Shown here: piece after piece, positions 1 through 8,513 of the stretch
How the letters are laid out: each line of letters begins with the position of its first letter
Numbering within the stretch: position 1 is the first letter of the stretch
NCBI RefSeq assembly: GCF_008704495.1
Contig: NZ_CP023699.1
Location: forward strand, 3,844,001-3,908,000
DNA from: Streptomyces kanamyceticus
GTDB taxonomy: Bacteria > Actinomycetota > Actinomycetes > Streptomycetales > Streptomycetaceae
Length of the DNA: 64,000 nucleotides
Reading direction: 5' to 3'
Translations under genes and position numbers: made by a program
Notes under the pieces: model-generated
The model's input: only the letters and a program-made list of their open reading frames with translations
What the model was told of the DNA's origin: nothing
Database searches by the model: none

Positions 1-260
1 TTGCCCACCCGGAAGGAGATCCGCTTGTCGGCGACCGGCAGCGCCTGCTCGTAGAAGCAGTGCGAGGCGGTGAGGATCCACTGGCGAGCGACCGCTGTCC
101 CGGTGCACGCCGGTTTGCCGTCGACGAGCATGCGCACCGCCCACGGGCCGTAGGTGCTCTTCGACCCGCCGATGACGGCGGAGGCCGGAGCGGACGACAT
201 CACCGAGCCCGCGACCAGCACCAGGGTGGTCAGCAGCAGTGCACGAAAGCGACGCGCCAT
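1..260 (-). CDS. Secreted trypsin-like (S1 family) serine protease, N-terminal part only
   Basis: The gene runs off the left edge of the window; 86 codons are visible from an ATG at 260. Residues 1 to about 28 form a signal peptide with a basic start, a hydrophobic core and an ASA cleavage motif. Then comes IGGSKSTYGPW, the typical start of a mature chymotrypsin-fold domain. WILTASHC at residues 61-68 is the family motif around the catalytic His (H67), and Cys52/Cys68 match the conserved disulfide next to it. The Asp and Ser of the triad lie outside the window. Expected to be an exported endopeptidase. The fold assignment is secure; substrate, and whether the protein is catalytically complete, cannot be judged. 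Confidence 0.85.
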   Translation of the reverse strand, partial: MARRFRALLLTTLVLVAGSVMSSAPASAVIGGSKSTYGPWAVRMLVDGKPACTGTAVARQWILTASHCFYEQALPVADKRISFRVG

Positions 261-339
261 GCAGAACAACTCCTCTCACAGAGGTACAGCCGTACAGGTA
301 GTGAGAGACCCCGCCGGGCAAAAGCGTTCCGCCCGAGCG

Positions 340-987
340 CTACGACATCAGTGGCCAGTTCCGCAAGGCCGCGTCCGCCAGTTCCTGGAGTTCGTCGTGG
401 CCGACGCCGCTCGCGGCCTGTACCGCGATGCCGAACGTCAAGGTCGTGACGTAGCGGGCCAGTAGCCCCGGATCGGTTTCCGGGGGCAGGTCGCCGTCGT
501 CCACGGCTCGCCGGAAACGCTCCTCGACGCGGATGCAGCCGTCGTTGCGCCAGGCGGTTAGGAGGTCGCGGACTCCGTGGCCCGGGGCGCTGGTGGCCAG
601 GGCGCCCTGGACGCCCAGGCAGCCGCGGGGGCAGGCCGGGCGGGTGCTGGTTCGCACGGCGCCGGACAGGATCGCGGTGGCGACGGCGAGCGCGGTCGGC
701 TCATCGAGGGCCTGGGTCAGGTAGCCGCCGGGGCCTTCGCTGTAGCGCTCCAGGGCCTTGCGGAACAGCTCCTCCTTGCTGCCGAAGGCCGCGTACATGC
801 TGGTGGTCGAGATGCCCATCGCGCCCGTCAGGCGGGCCAGGCTCGCCCCCTCGTAGCCGTGCTCCCAGAAGACCAGCACGGCGCGCTCAAGGGCGTCGTC
901 GGCGTCGAATCCTCGCGGTCGGCCGATGGGGCCGGTGCCGGGGCCCGTGCCGGCGCCGGTGCCGGGGCCGCTCTTCTTCGTTGCCAT
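340..987 (-). CDS. TetR/AcrR-family transcriptional repressor
   Basis: 215 aa, the usual TetR length. Residues about 25-80 form the N-terminal helix-turn-helix, with the characteristic GISTTSMYAAFGSKEELF recognition helix; the C-terminal half is the variable ligand-binding domain. The first 23 residues are a Gly/Thr/Pro low-complexity tail written by a GGCACCGG-like repeat. It is divergent from the SDR gene at 1082, with 94 bp between the starts. That gap holds two palindromes (1003-1026 and 1036-1067) which are the obvious operators. The likely role, inferred from layout, is repressing itself and the SDR gene until a small ligand binds. The ligand is unknown. Confidence 0.9.
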   Translation of the reverse strand: MATKKSGPGTGAGTGPGTGPIGRPRGFDADDALERAVLVFWEHGYEGASLARLTGAMGISTTSMYAAFGSKEELFRKALERYSEGPGGYLTQALDEPTALAVATAILSGAVRTSTRPACPRGCLGVQGALATSAPGHGVRDLLTAWRNDGCIRVEERFRRAVDDGDLPPETDPGLLARYVTTLTFGIAVQAASGVGHDELQELADAALRNWPLMS

Positions 988-1002
988 CCCCGCAGCCTAC
1001 CT

Positions 1003-1067
1003 CTTCCGCATCGATCGATACGGAAGTGCTACGGTTCGACTTCCGCATCGATCGATGCGGAAGTCGA
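1003..1067. promoter_or_regulatory. Two palindromic operators between divergent TetR and SDR genes
   Basis: 1003-1026 is a 24-bp palindrome with one mismatched pair. 1036-1067 is a perfect 32-bp palindrome. Both share the core CTTCCGCATCGATCGAT plus its complement. TACGGT at 1030-1035, lying between them, fits a rightward -10 box, so a bound repressor would occlude the promoter. These are TetR-type sites by position; the protein that binds them is inferred. Confidence 0.8.
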
Positions 1068-1081
1068 GGGAGGCTATCCAC

Positions 1082-1831
1082 GTGGGATCACTTGAGGGCA
1101 AGACCGCGCTTGTCACCGGGGGCAGCGCCGGAATCGGTCTGGCCAGCGCCGTCCGGCTGGCGGCCGATGGCGCGCACGTGTTCATCACCGGCCGACGCAA
1201 GACCGAGCTCGACGCGGCCGTCGAAGCGATCGGTCCATCGGCCACCGCGTTGGTCGGCGACATCTCGGACCTGGCCGACCTGGACCGGCTCTACGAGGCG
1301 ATCCGCGACCGGGGACAGGGCCTGGACGTGCTGTTCGCGAACGCCTCCGTCGCCGAGTTCGGGACGCTTGAGCAGGTCACCGAAGAGCACTTCGACGCGC
1401 TCTTCGGCATCAACGCCCGGGGCACCCTGTTCACCGTGCAGAAGGCGCTGCCCCTGCTCAACGACGGCGCCTCGGTGATCTTGAACGGCTCCACCAGTGC
1501 GACCTCCGGCGACGAGGCGTTCGGCGTGTACGCGGCGACCAAGGCCGCCACGCGCTCGTTCGCCAGGACCTGGGCCAACGAACTCAAGGGCCGCGGCATC
1601 CGGGTCAACACGATCTCGCCGGGACCGACCGACACCCCCGGCCTGTCGGGACTCGCCCCCGACGCGGAACAGGCCGCGGACCTCAGGCGGCAACTGGCGT
1701 CACAGGTACCGCTCGGCCGCCTCGGCCGCCCGGAGGAGATCGCCGCCGCGGTGTCCTTCCTCGCCTCCGGGGAGAGCAGCTTCATCACGGGTGCGAGCCT
1801 GTACGCGGACGGCGGGCTGAACCAGATCTGA
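1082..1831 (+). CDS. Short-chain dehydrogenase/reductase (SDR)
   Basis: Classical SDR of 249 aa. The cofactor motif TGGSAGIG lies at residues 12-19, catalytic Tyr150 and Lys154 in YAATK, with the active-site Ser region about 13 residues before. The usual NNAG motif reads NAS here. PGPTDTPG follows, and DGGLNQI ends the protein as in many SDRs. The start is the GTG at 1082: a GGGAGG Shine-Dalgarno sits 9-14 bases upstream, and longer readings would run through the operator palindromes. NAD(P)-dependent oxidoreduction is expected; substrate unknown. Likely controlled by the divergent TetR repressor, as is common for TetR/SDR pairs. Confidence 0.92.
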   Translation: MGSLEGKTALVTGGSAGIGLASAVRLAADGAHVFITGRRKTELDAAVEAIGPSATALVGDISDLADLDRLYEAIRDRGQGLDVLFANASVAEFGTLEQVTEEHFDALFGINARGTLFTVQKALPLLNDGASVILNGSTSATSGDEAFGVYAATKAATRSFARTWANELKGRGIRVNTISPGPTDTPGLSGLAPDAEQAADLRRQLASQVPLGRLGRPEEIAAAVSFLASGESSFITGASLYADGGLNQI

Positions 1832-1891
1832 GTGCCGTGGCCGCACGCGCGGCGAGGCCCGCCCGGCCCTGAAGCCGAGCCGGAAGCTGGA

Positions 1892-2407
1892 TCAGTAATA
1901 GCTCTTCTTGCCGTCGAGGAGTTCCCTGACCAGGTCCGCGTGCCCCGCGTGCCTGGCCGTCTCCTCGACGAGGTGGGTCAGCATCCAGCGGAGGTTGGCG
2001 CCGCCGGACTCGAATCCGGTGTGGCGGCCCGAGTCGTCCAGGGACGCCGCCGCGGTGATCTCGTTGCTGCGGGCGCACTGAGCCTCGTACTCCGCGAGGA
2101 GCTCGGCGAGCGGGCGGCCGTCGGTGTACCAGTCGGCGTCCTCGCGCGACTCGTCGAACGACGGGTTCTGCTTCTCGTCGCCGCCGAGGAACAGCACTTC
2201 AAGCCACAGGTGTTCGGCCCAGCGCAGATGGGAGACGAGACCGGCCATCGTCACGGCCGGTGAGGTCGGGATGAGGGAGCGGTGCGCGTCCTCTTCGCTC
2301 AGGCCCTCGCACTTCCCGCGCACGATCTGCCGCTGCACGTCCAACCAGCCTATGAGCGCGGTGCGTTCGTCCGCCTGGAGCGGGGGGCGTACCAGTTCCG
2401 ATGTCAT
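1892..2407 (-). CDS. DinB-like / DUF664 family protein
   Basis: 171 aa, a typical length for the DinB four-helix superfamily. SHLRWAEHLWLE near residue 60 and THLVEETARHAGHADL near residue 145 carry the spaced histidines that bind a metal in this family; the second motif is diagnostic for the DUF664 branch. Actinobacterial relatives include mycothiol-dependent transferases, so a mycothiol-linked reaction is plausible but not shown. TAGCGT lies eight bases before the ATG with no Shine-Dalgarno, suggesting a leaderless transcript. It converges on the SDR gene. Confidence 0.85.
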   Translation of the reverse strand: MTSELVRPPLQADERTALIGWLDVQRQIVRGKCEGLSEEDAHRSLIPTSPAVTMAGLVSHLRWAEHLWLEVLFLGGDEKQNPSFDESREDADWYTDGRPLAELLAEYEAQCARSNEITAAASLDDSGRHTGFESGGANLRWMLTHLVEETARHAGHADLVRELLDGKKSYY

Positions 2408-2587
2408 GCCGCGGCACGCTACCGGGGCGACCGGAAGGCAGCACCTCGATTAACCCCGAGCCGATCAGCCGAGCCGTTCGGGGCGGACCCGCCCCGAACC
2501 TCCCATCGCAAGGACACCCTCGCGCCGAAGCCCCGTACGCAGGACACTTGTGACCGCAGGCAACTGTTGCTCTCGGAGGGGGACCAT

Positions 2588-5500
2588 ATGCGGGACAGCC
2601 ATCGGGCCGAGGCCGAGCGGCTGTTGGGACGGGCGGTCGAGGAGGAGGTCCGGCGTTCGGGCGGGCGCGTCGACGGGGGCGTGCTGCTCTCGCGGGCGCG
2701 CGGCGCGCTCGACGCCATGGCGGAGACGGCCGCCGAGGAGTACGCCGCGTACACCACCGCGCTCGACGAATCGCAGGCGGGACAGCTCACGTTCGGGCAG
2801 CGCTACGCCCGTGAGGGCTCGGGCACTCCCCTGCTGGTGGCCGTGGTCGCGGCGCTCGCCGCCGGGGTGTCCGACCTGTCGTTCGGCACCAGCGTGGGCA
2901 CGGCCCTCGGCACCGGCGCGGTCGTCGCCGTCGCGGGCGCCGCGGCCACCGTCCTGAAGGTGACGGCCTCGCACGTCCCCGCGGCCAGCAGGCACGCCGG
3001 TGCGCTCAACCAGCCAGGCGGACCCGAGCAGTTGAGGCTGCAGTGGCTGACCGCGCTCGAAGTGCGCGGCATCCGGCCCTTCCTCGACCAGCAGCGCGTC
3101 CTCGCCGCGTCGACCGGTACCCGTACGCAGAAGAAGACCGCGCCCCAGCTGCGCGGCACGGACAAGAGCGCGGCCGCGCGCAGGCGTTCCGTCCTGGAGC
3201 AGTCCTTCACCCAACTCCCGGAGAACGTCGGCCCCTTCGCGGGCCGCAGGGCCGAACTCGCGCGGATAGCCCAGCACGTGCACGCGGCGCGCGCCAGCAC
3301 CGACACCCGGCCCACCGTCGTCGTCCTGCACGGCGCGCCGGGCTCCGGGCGCACCTCGCTCGCGGTGCGGGCCGCGCACGAGCTGCGCGACCAGTTCCGC
3401 GGCGCGTGCGTGGTGGACCTGCGCGGCGACAACCCGCAGGAGTCGCCGCTGTCCACCCGCGACGCCCTGCTGCATCTGCTCAACCGCCTCGGCGCCCCGC
3501 GCGAACAGCTCCTCTTCCGCGAGCGCTCCTCGCAGGAACAGCAGGTGAAGCGGCTCAGCGAGCTCTACCACCAGTATCTGACCGGCCTCGCGGTGACGAT
3601 CGTCCTGGACGACGCGAGCGACGCCGAGCAGGTCCGCACGCTCATCCCCGAGCGCTCCGACAGCCTCGTCCTCGTCACCTCGCGCGAACCCCTCGACCTC
3701 CCCGACGACCTGCCCGCCTGGCTGCACCTGCTGCCGGTCGACGCCCTTGACGAGGCGGGCGCCGAGCAGCTCCTGCGCGAGAGCGCCGAGGATCTGCCAG
3801 GACCGTACGACGCTGAATCCGCCGACGCCGTACGGGAGTTGTGCGGCGGTCTGCCGCTCGCCCTGCGCGCCGCGGGTTCCTCGCTCGGTCCGCGCACGCC
3901 GCGCCAGCTGGCCGCCGACCTCGCGGCGTACGGCCCGGTCGACCCCGTGGAGCGCGTCCTGTGGCTGCGCTACACCGACCAGGCCGAGCCCGCCCGCCGT
4001 CTGCTGCGCCGCCTCGCGCTCGCCGGGCGGGCCTCGCTCGGCGCGGCCGCGGCGGCCGCGCTGCTGGCCACCGACGAGCAGGAGGCCGGGCGCCGCCTCA
4101 CCGAGCTGTCCCGCGCCGGGCTCGTCGACCACGTCCGCGGCAGCCGCTACCGCCTGCACGACCTCGTGCGCGCCTTCGCCCAGGCCCGCCTCCTGGACGA
4201 GGAGGAGCCCGCCGAGCGCAGCGCCGCGCAGGAACGTCTCATCGCCAGCTACGGCGAGCTTGCCGACACCGTCATCCGGCTCGTCGACGGCAAGACGTCC
4301 ACCCGCGCCGACCAGTTCGGCCAGCACGGCTTCGCGTCCCTGGACGCGGCGCTGCGCTGGCTCGACGACGAGTCGAGCTTCATCACCGCCGCGCTGCGGC
4401 ACGCGGAGGGCGTCGACCAGCAGGCCGTCCTCAACCTGCTCGGCGCCCTGTGCGACTACTGCCTGCTGCGCGGCGACCTCTACCGGCTCGGTGAGATCAA
4501 CGAACTCGCCCACGCCATCGACCAGGGCCTGCTCGGCCGCAGCGTGCAGTGGCGCACCGGCATCGCCGCCCGCCAGCTCGGCGAACTCGACCAGTCCCGT
4601 ACGACGCTGAACTCCGTCGTCGACCTCTACTTCGAGGCCCACCAGGACGCGGCGGCCGCCCGCGCGCTCGGCTCGCTCGGCATCACGCTGCACCACCAGG
4701 GCAACCTCAAGGAGGCGGCCGCGCGCCTCAACGACGCGCTGGAGCTCCAGTCCGCCGACGAACTGGCGGGCGACCGCGCCTGGACGCTGCACGCGCTCGC
4801 GGCCGTGGAGCGCGACCGCGCCCACCTCGGGCAGGCCCTCGACATGCTGGACAAGGCGCTGGTCCTGCACCGTGCGAGCGGCTCCGTGCACGGCGAGGCG
4901 TGGACGCACTTCCAGCTCGGCCAGCTCAATCTGCGCAGGGGCGACGTGCCGCGCGCGGAGACCGAGCTGCGCGACGCCCTGGAGCTGTACGGCCGCACCC
5001 ACGACACCCGCGGCGAGGCCTGGGCGATGACACAGCTGGCCCGGGCCCGCCTGGTGGACGGCGACCCCTCGCCCGCGGTCGACGGACTGCGCCAGGCGGT
5101 GTCCAGGCACCGCGACAACGAGGACGCGCGCGGCGAGGCCTGGTCCCTGTACTACCTCGGCCAGGCCCTGGAGGAGACCGGCAACCTCGACGAGGCGGTG
5201 CGCGATCTGGAGCGGGCCCGCACGATGTTCTCGCGGATGCGGGACGTGTACGGCCTGGCCTGCGCGCGCCACCACTCCGCGCGCGTCACCCGTGACCAGC
5301 GCGCCGCCCAGACGGGCTCACTGCGCAACTCCGGCTTCGCCCGCCAGCTCCTGGTGGACGCCCGCGCCGACTTCCAGCGGATCGGCGTCGCGCACGGCGA
5401 GGCCTGGACCTGTCTGGAGCTGGTCGTCGTGGACGCGGGCAACGCCCGCGCCCAGCAGGCACTCGCCCTCTGCGACGAGGCGATCGCGCTCTTCGGCTCG

Positions 5501-5797
5501 TACGGCGACCGGCGCGGCGAGGACTGGGCACGCTTCCTGCGCTGCACCCTGCTGCCGTACGCCTCGCCCGGCGGCTGGGAGATCGGCACGGCGGTCGCCC
5601 AGGAGGAACTGAGCCAGCTGGCCCGCGCGGGCCACCCGGTCCGCGACGGCAAACTCGACGAGTACATCCAGGCATACGACCTGCTCCTGGAGCGCGGCGC
5701 CGAGCTGGAGACGGGCTGGCAGGCCTGGCGCCTCGGCATGGTCCCGAACCGCCACGCACGGGAGGTGATGGGCGTCCCGGTACCCCAGCCCGGCTGA
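2588..5797 (+). CDS. STAND-type NTPase (NB-ARC/AAA-like) with N-terminal membrane segments and C-terminal TPR repeats
   Basis: 1,069 aa from ATG 2588, which has a strong GGAGGGGG Shine-Dalgarno. Residues about 79-123 give two hydrophobic stretches. A linker leads to a P-loop, GAPGSGRTS (249-257), and a Walker B-like TIVLDDASD near 337. LVLVTSREPL is the sensor region, and GGLPLALR is the GxP motif typical of NB-ARC/STAND proteins. From about residue 600 to 1010 there are tandem TPRs, many containing a repeated GEAW motif. STAND proteins are signal-triggered oligomerising switches; in Streptomyces some are regulators, in other bacteria some are antiphage sensors. No effector domain is recognisable, so the output is unknown. 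Confidence 0.85.
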   Translation: MRDSHRAEAERLLGRAVEEEVRRSGGRVDGGVLLSRARGALDAMAETAAEEYAAYTTALDESQAGQLTFGQRYAREGSGTPLLVAVVAALAAGVSDLSFGTSVGTALGTGAVVAVAGAAATVLKVTASHVPAASRHAGALNQPGGPEQLRLQWLTALEVRGIRPFLDQQRVLAASTGTRTQKKTAPQLRGTDKSAAARRRSVLEQSFTQLPENVGPFAGRRAELARIAQHVHAARASTDTRPTVVVLHGAPGSGRTSLAVRAAHELRDQFRGACVVDLRGDNPQESPLSTRDALLHLLNRLGAPREQLLFRERSSQEQQVKRLSELYHQYLTGLAVTIVLDDASDAEQVRTLIPERSDSLVLVTSREPLDLPDDLPAWLHLLPVDALDEAGAEQLLRESAEDLPGPYDAESADAVRELCGGLPLALRAAGSSLGPRTPRQLAADLAAYGPVDPVERVLWLRYTDQAEPARRLLRRLALAGRASLGAAAAAALLATDEQEAGRRLTELSRAGLVDHVRGSRYRLHDLVRAFAQARLLDEEEPAERSAAQERLIASYGELADTVIRLVDGKTSTRADQFGQHGFASLDAALRWLDDESSFITAALRHAEGVDQQAVLNLLGALCDYCLLRGDLYRLGEINELAHAIDQGLLGRSVQWRTGIAARQLGELDQSRTTLNSVVDLYFEAHQDAAAARALGSLGITLHHQGNLKEAAARLNDALELQSADELAGDRAWTLHALAAVERDRAHLGQALDMLDKALVLHRASGSVHGEAWTHFQLGQLNLRRGDVPRAETELRDALELYGRTHDTRGEAWAMTQLARARLVDGDPSPAVDGLRQAVSRHRDNEDARGEAWSLYYLGQALEETGNLDEAVRDLERARTMFSRMRDVYGLACARHHSARVTRDQRAAQTGSLRNSGFARQLLVDARADFQRIGVAHGEAWTCLELVVVDAGNARAQQALALCDEAIALFGSYGDRRGEDWARFLRCTLLPYASPGGWEIGTAVAQEELSQLARAGHPVRDGKLDEYIQAYDLLLERGAELETGWQAWRLGMVPNRHAREVMGVPVPQPG

Positions 5798-5829
5798 GCC
5801 CGCGCCCGCCCTGACGGCGAGGCGGCCGC

Positions 5830-6528
5830 TCAGGCGCCGTCGGCCTCCTGCGCGGCCGCCTCGATCAGGTCGCAGACGGGCCCGGGCTGGGAGGCCAGCG
5901 AGGCGTGGCTCGCGTCCAGCTCGATGGTCTTGCGCGGGGCCATCCGCCGCGCCATGTGGCGCTCGTTGTCGGGGTGGATCATGCGGTCGGCGGTGGAGAC
6001 CTGGTACCAGGTCGGCTTGGCACGCCAGGCCGGGGCCGTGATCGCGTCACCGAAGGTCGAGCCAAGCGGCGCCTTCTGCGTGACCGCCATGACCAGCGCC
6101 TCGTCGGCGGTCAGGTCCTGGGCGAAGCTCTCGTGGAACTTGTCCTGCTTGATCCACAGGTAGCCGTCGGAGTCCGGGGCGATGTTCTCGAAGGCAGCGG
6201 GCGGCTTCTCCTGGCTGAGCTGCCCCGGGCTCTCCCCGGCGTCGGGCGCGAACGCCGCGACGTAGACGAGCCCGGCGACGTTGGGCAGGTCACCCGCCTC
6301 GGTGATGACCGCCCCGCCGTAGGAGTGGCCGACGAGCAGCACGGGCCCTTCGATCTGCCGGACCATGGCGCGGGTGCGCGCGGCGTCGTCGGCCAGCGAG
6401 GTCAGCGGGTTCTCGACCGCGTGCAGGGAGCCGAAGCCCCGTCCGCGCAGTTCGACGATGACCTTGCCCCAGTGGGCGGCACCGCCCCAGAACCCGTGTA
6501 CCAGCACAATGCTCGGCTTGTCCGCCAT
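5830..6528 (-). CDS. Alpha/beta hydrolase (EstC/pyrethroid-hydrolase type)
   Basis: 232 aa from the ATG at 6528 (MADKPSIVLVHG); a start 13 codons earlier is possible but adds nothing conserved. HGFWGG near residue 11 is the oxyanion-hole region and GHSYGG at 67-72 the nucleophile elbow (Ser69). A late DASHASL supplies the catalytic His. Length and motifs match the small single-domain hydrolases annotated as pyrethroid hydrolase or salicylate esterase-like; the real substrate is unknown. It is convergent with the STAND gene, with about 30 bp between stops. Confidence 0.88.
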   Translation of the reverse strand: MADKPSIVLVHGFWGGAAHWGKVIVELRGRGFGSLHAVENPLTSLADDAARTRAMVRQIEGPVLLVGHSYGGAVITEAGDLPNVAGLVYVAAFAPDAGESPGQLSQEKPPAAFENIAPDSDGYLWIKQDKFHESFAQDLTADEALVMAVTQKAPLGSTFGDAITAPAWRAKPTWYQVSTADRMIHPDNERHMARRMAPRKTIELDASHASLASQPGPVCDLIEAAAQEADGA

Positions 6529-6696
6529 GACATCGCACCCATCCGCTCGGCCCCCCTGCGTAGGCATGACTCACGCTAGGCGGACCGGCGACCGGCCGCG
6601 ACCCGGGCTCGGCGGGACCGGCACCAGAACCGGAACCGGAACCGGCACCACCGCTATGTCACCCGGGGACCCGGGACGAGGAACGTCGGTCGCGCG

Positions 6697-6939
6697 CTAC
6701 TTCTCGCCGTCGGGACGCTTGCCCTCCGCGCCCGCTCCGGCGCCCACCGGCTCCTTCTCGGACGGCGACTCCTTGAAGTCGACCTTCCGCATGTGCCGGT
6801 TCATGGACTTCATCAGGCCCCAGACGGCCAGGGCCATCACCGCGAACACGATGAAGCCGAGGACGCCGGGAGTCACCTTGTTCTCGTCGACCTCTTTGGC
6901 GAGAGGGGCGAGCTGCGTCATTGCCAGATGTGCGTTCAC
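6697..6939 (-). CDS. Small single-pass membrane protein downstream of mca
   Basis: About 80 aa. The GTG at 6939 lies one base after the mca stop codon, which suggests translational coupling; ATG 6921 (MTQLAPLAKEV) is an alternative start. Neither has a good Shine-Dalgarno. A hydrophobic helix, GVLGFIVFAVMALAVWGLM, is followed by a basic MNRHMRKV stretch and a charged, Ala/Gly-rich tail, so the C-terminus should be cytoplasmic. This mca plus small-protein pair is a familiar Streptomyces arrangement. Function unknown; a link to mycothiol metabolism is only implied by position. Confidence 0.75.
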   Translation of the reverse strand: MNAHLAMTQLAPLAKEVDENKVTPGVLGFIVFAVMALAVWGLMKSMNRHMRKVDFKESPSEKEPVGAGAGAEGKRPDGEK

Positions 6940-6940
6940 G

Positions 6941-7822
6941 CTAGGCATTGTCGCGGATGCCCGCAAAGAGGTCGTCCTCGGGGAGGGAAGTATCGACGAG
7001 CGACTTCGCGAGCTCGTACTCCTCCGTGGGCCAGACCTCCTTCTGGAGCTCCATCGGGACGCGGAACCAGCCGCCGTCGGGGTCGATCTGCGTGGCGTGC
7101 GCGATCAGGGCCTTGTCGCGGATCTCGTAGAAGTCGGCGCACGGAACGTGCGTGGTCAGCGTGCGCTCGACCCGCTCGAACTCGTCCCAGCGCTTGAGCC
7201 AGTCCCCGTACGGCGACTCCATGCCGCGGTCGATCATCGCGTGGTGCAGCGCCTCGGTGCGCGGCCGGTTGAAGCCCTGGTTGTAGTAGAGCTTCTGCGG
7301 CTGGAAGACCGGGCCGAACTCCGGCTCCGGGTACTTCTCGGCGTCCGCGGCGCCGTCGAAGGCCACCATCGAGATCTTGTGGGTCATGATGTGGTCGGGG
7401 TGCGGGTACCCGCCGTTCTCGTCGTACGTCGTGATGACCTGCGGACGGAACGAGCGGATCTGCCGGACCAGCTCACCGGCTGCCTTGTCGACGTCCTCCA
7501 GGGCGAAGCAGCCCTCGGGCAGCGGCGGCAGCGGGTCGCCCTCGGGCAGGCCGGAGTCGACGAAGCCGAGCCAGTCCTGCTTGACGCCCAGGATCTCGCG
7601 CGCCTCGTCCATCTCCTTCCTGCGCACCTCGTGGATGTTCTCCTGGATGTACTTGTCACCCTGGAGCTTGGGGTTGAGGATGTCGCCGCGCTCCCCGCCC
7701 GTGCAGGTCACGACGTGCACGTCCACCCCCTCGGACACGTACTTGGCCATCGTGGCCGCGCCCTTGCTCGACTCGTCGTCGGGGTGGGCGTGCACGGCCA
7801 TCAGTCGCAGCTGCTCAGTCAA
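6941..7822 (-). CDS. mca: Mycothiol S-conjugate amidase Mca
   Basis: 293 aa. Mca hydrolyses mycothiol S-conjugates, releasing a mercapturic acid for export and GlcN-Ins for mycothiol recycling. HAHPDDE at residues 11-17 and a PHPDH motif near 142 are the zinc ligands and catalytic Asp of the LmbE/MshB/Mca family. CTGGERGDILNP and the length distinguish Mca from the deacetylase MshB. The start is a TTG at 7822 with GAGG eight bases upstream. Cytosolic; presence of mca implies an actinobacterium that makes mycothiol. Divergent from the DUF4307 gene. Confidence 0.95.
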   Translation of the reverse strand: MTEQLRLMAVHAHPDDESSKGAATMAKYVSEGVDVHVVTCTGGERGDILNPKLQGDKYIQENIHEVRRKEMDEAREILGVKQDWLGFVDSGLPEGDPLPPLPEGCFALEDVDKAAGELVRQIRSFRPQVITTYDENGGYPHPDHIMTHKISMVAFDGAADAEKYPEPEFGPVFQPQKLYYNQGFNRPRTEALHHAMIDRGMESPYGDWLKRWDEFERVERTLTTHVPCADFYEIRDKALIAHATQIDPDGGWFRVPMELQKEVWPTEEYELAKSLVDTSLPEDDLFAGIRDNA

Positions 7823-7938
7823 GACTCGATCCTCAGATAATCGGGCGCCCCTGGGTGCTTGTGCGCGATGGGCGGCTTCTATAGTGACGGAACCGGGGGG
7901 CGGAAAATTCCGGCATCCCCTGTTCCTGGAGGACGATC

Positions 7939-8346
7939 ATGGCGGCGGTGGGCTCGAAGGTCCCCGAGGGCCGATACGGCCGCTCGCGTACGGCCGACGA
8001 GGCCGCTGATCGCAAGCTCAAGCTGGTCGGCGCCGTGCTCGGCGTCCTCTTCCTCGGAGTCGTCGGCTGGTTCGGCTACGACTACATCAACGGTACGAAG
8101 ATCAGCGCCGAGATCATCAAGTTCGACGTCGTCTCCGACGACTCCGTCGAGGTGCACCTCGAAGTGCGCAAGGACGCCGACGCCAAGGGCTACTGCACGC
8201 TGCGCTCGCAGGCCGAGGACGGCGCCGAGGTGGGCCGCGCGGACTTCCGCTTCGACCAGCGGCAGGACCGCGTCGACAAGCGCGTCACGCTGCGTACGAA
8301 GGCCCGGGGCACCAGCGCCGAGCTGCTGGGCTGCCACTCCGACTGA
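7939..8346 (+). CDS. DUF4307 membrane protein
   Basis: 135 aa with one membrane helix near residues 30-48 (LVGAVLGVLFLGVVGWFGY), a short basic cytoplasmic N-terminus and a roughly 85-residue outer domain with two cysteines that could pair. The order mca / DUF4307 / greA is conserved in actinobacteria as I know them. GGAGGACGATC precedes the ATG, and TATAGT at 7876-7881 is a reasonable -10 box in the 116-bp divergent gap to mca. Molecular function unknown. Confidence 0.85.
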   Translation: MAAVGSKVPEGRYGRSRTADEAADRKLKLVGAVLGVLFLGVVGWFGYDYINGTKISAEIIKFDVVSDDSVEVHLEVRKDADAKGYCTLRSQAEDGAEVGRADFRFDQRQDRVDKRVTLRTKARGTSAELLGCHSD

Positions 8347-8513
8347 AGCCGCCCCGCCTTTGCGGCGCTCACCTGCGCTGACGATTTTCTGATGGCTTAT
8401 GTCCTCCCCCTGGCGCGCCTGAATTGTTAGGCTCGTGGTTTCGCCCACCCGTGAGGGAACATCCTTCTGGGTAGGGCGATGCTTTGTATTCCCAGTACCT
8501 ACGAGGAGCACCT

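Noticed and set aside
2465-5275. Minus-strand 936-codon frame opposite the STAND gene
   Set aside because: Low-complexity composition and no motif, while the forward frame has P-loop and TPRs.
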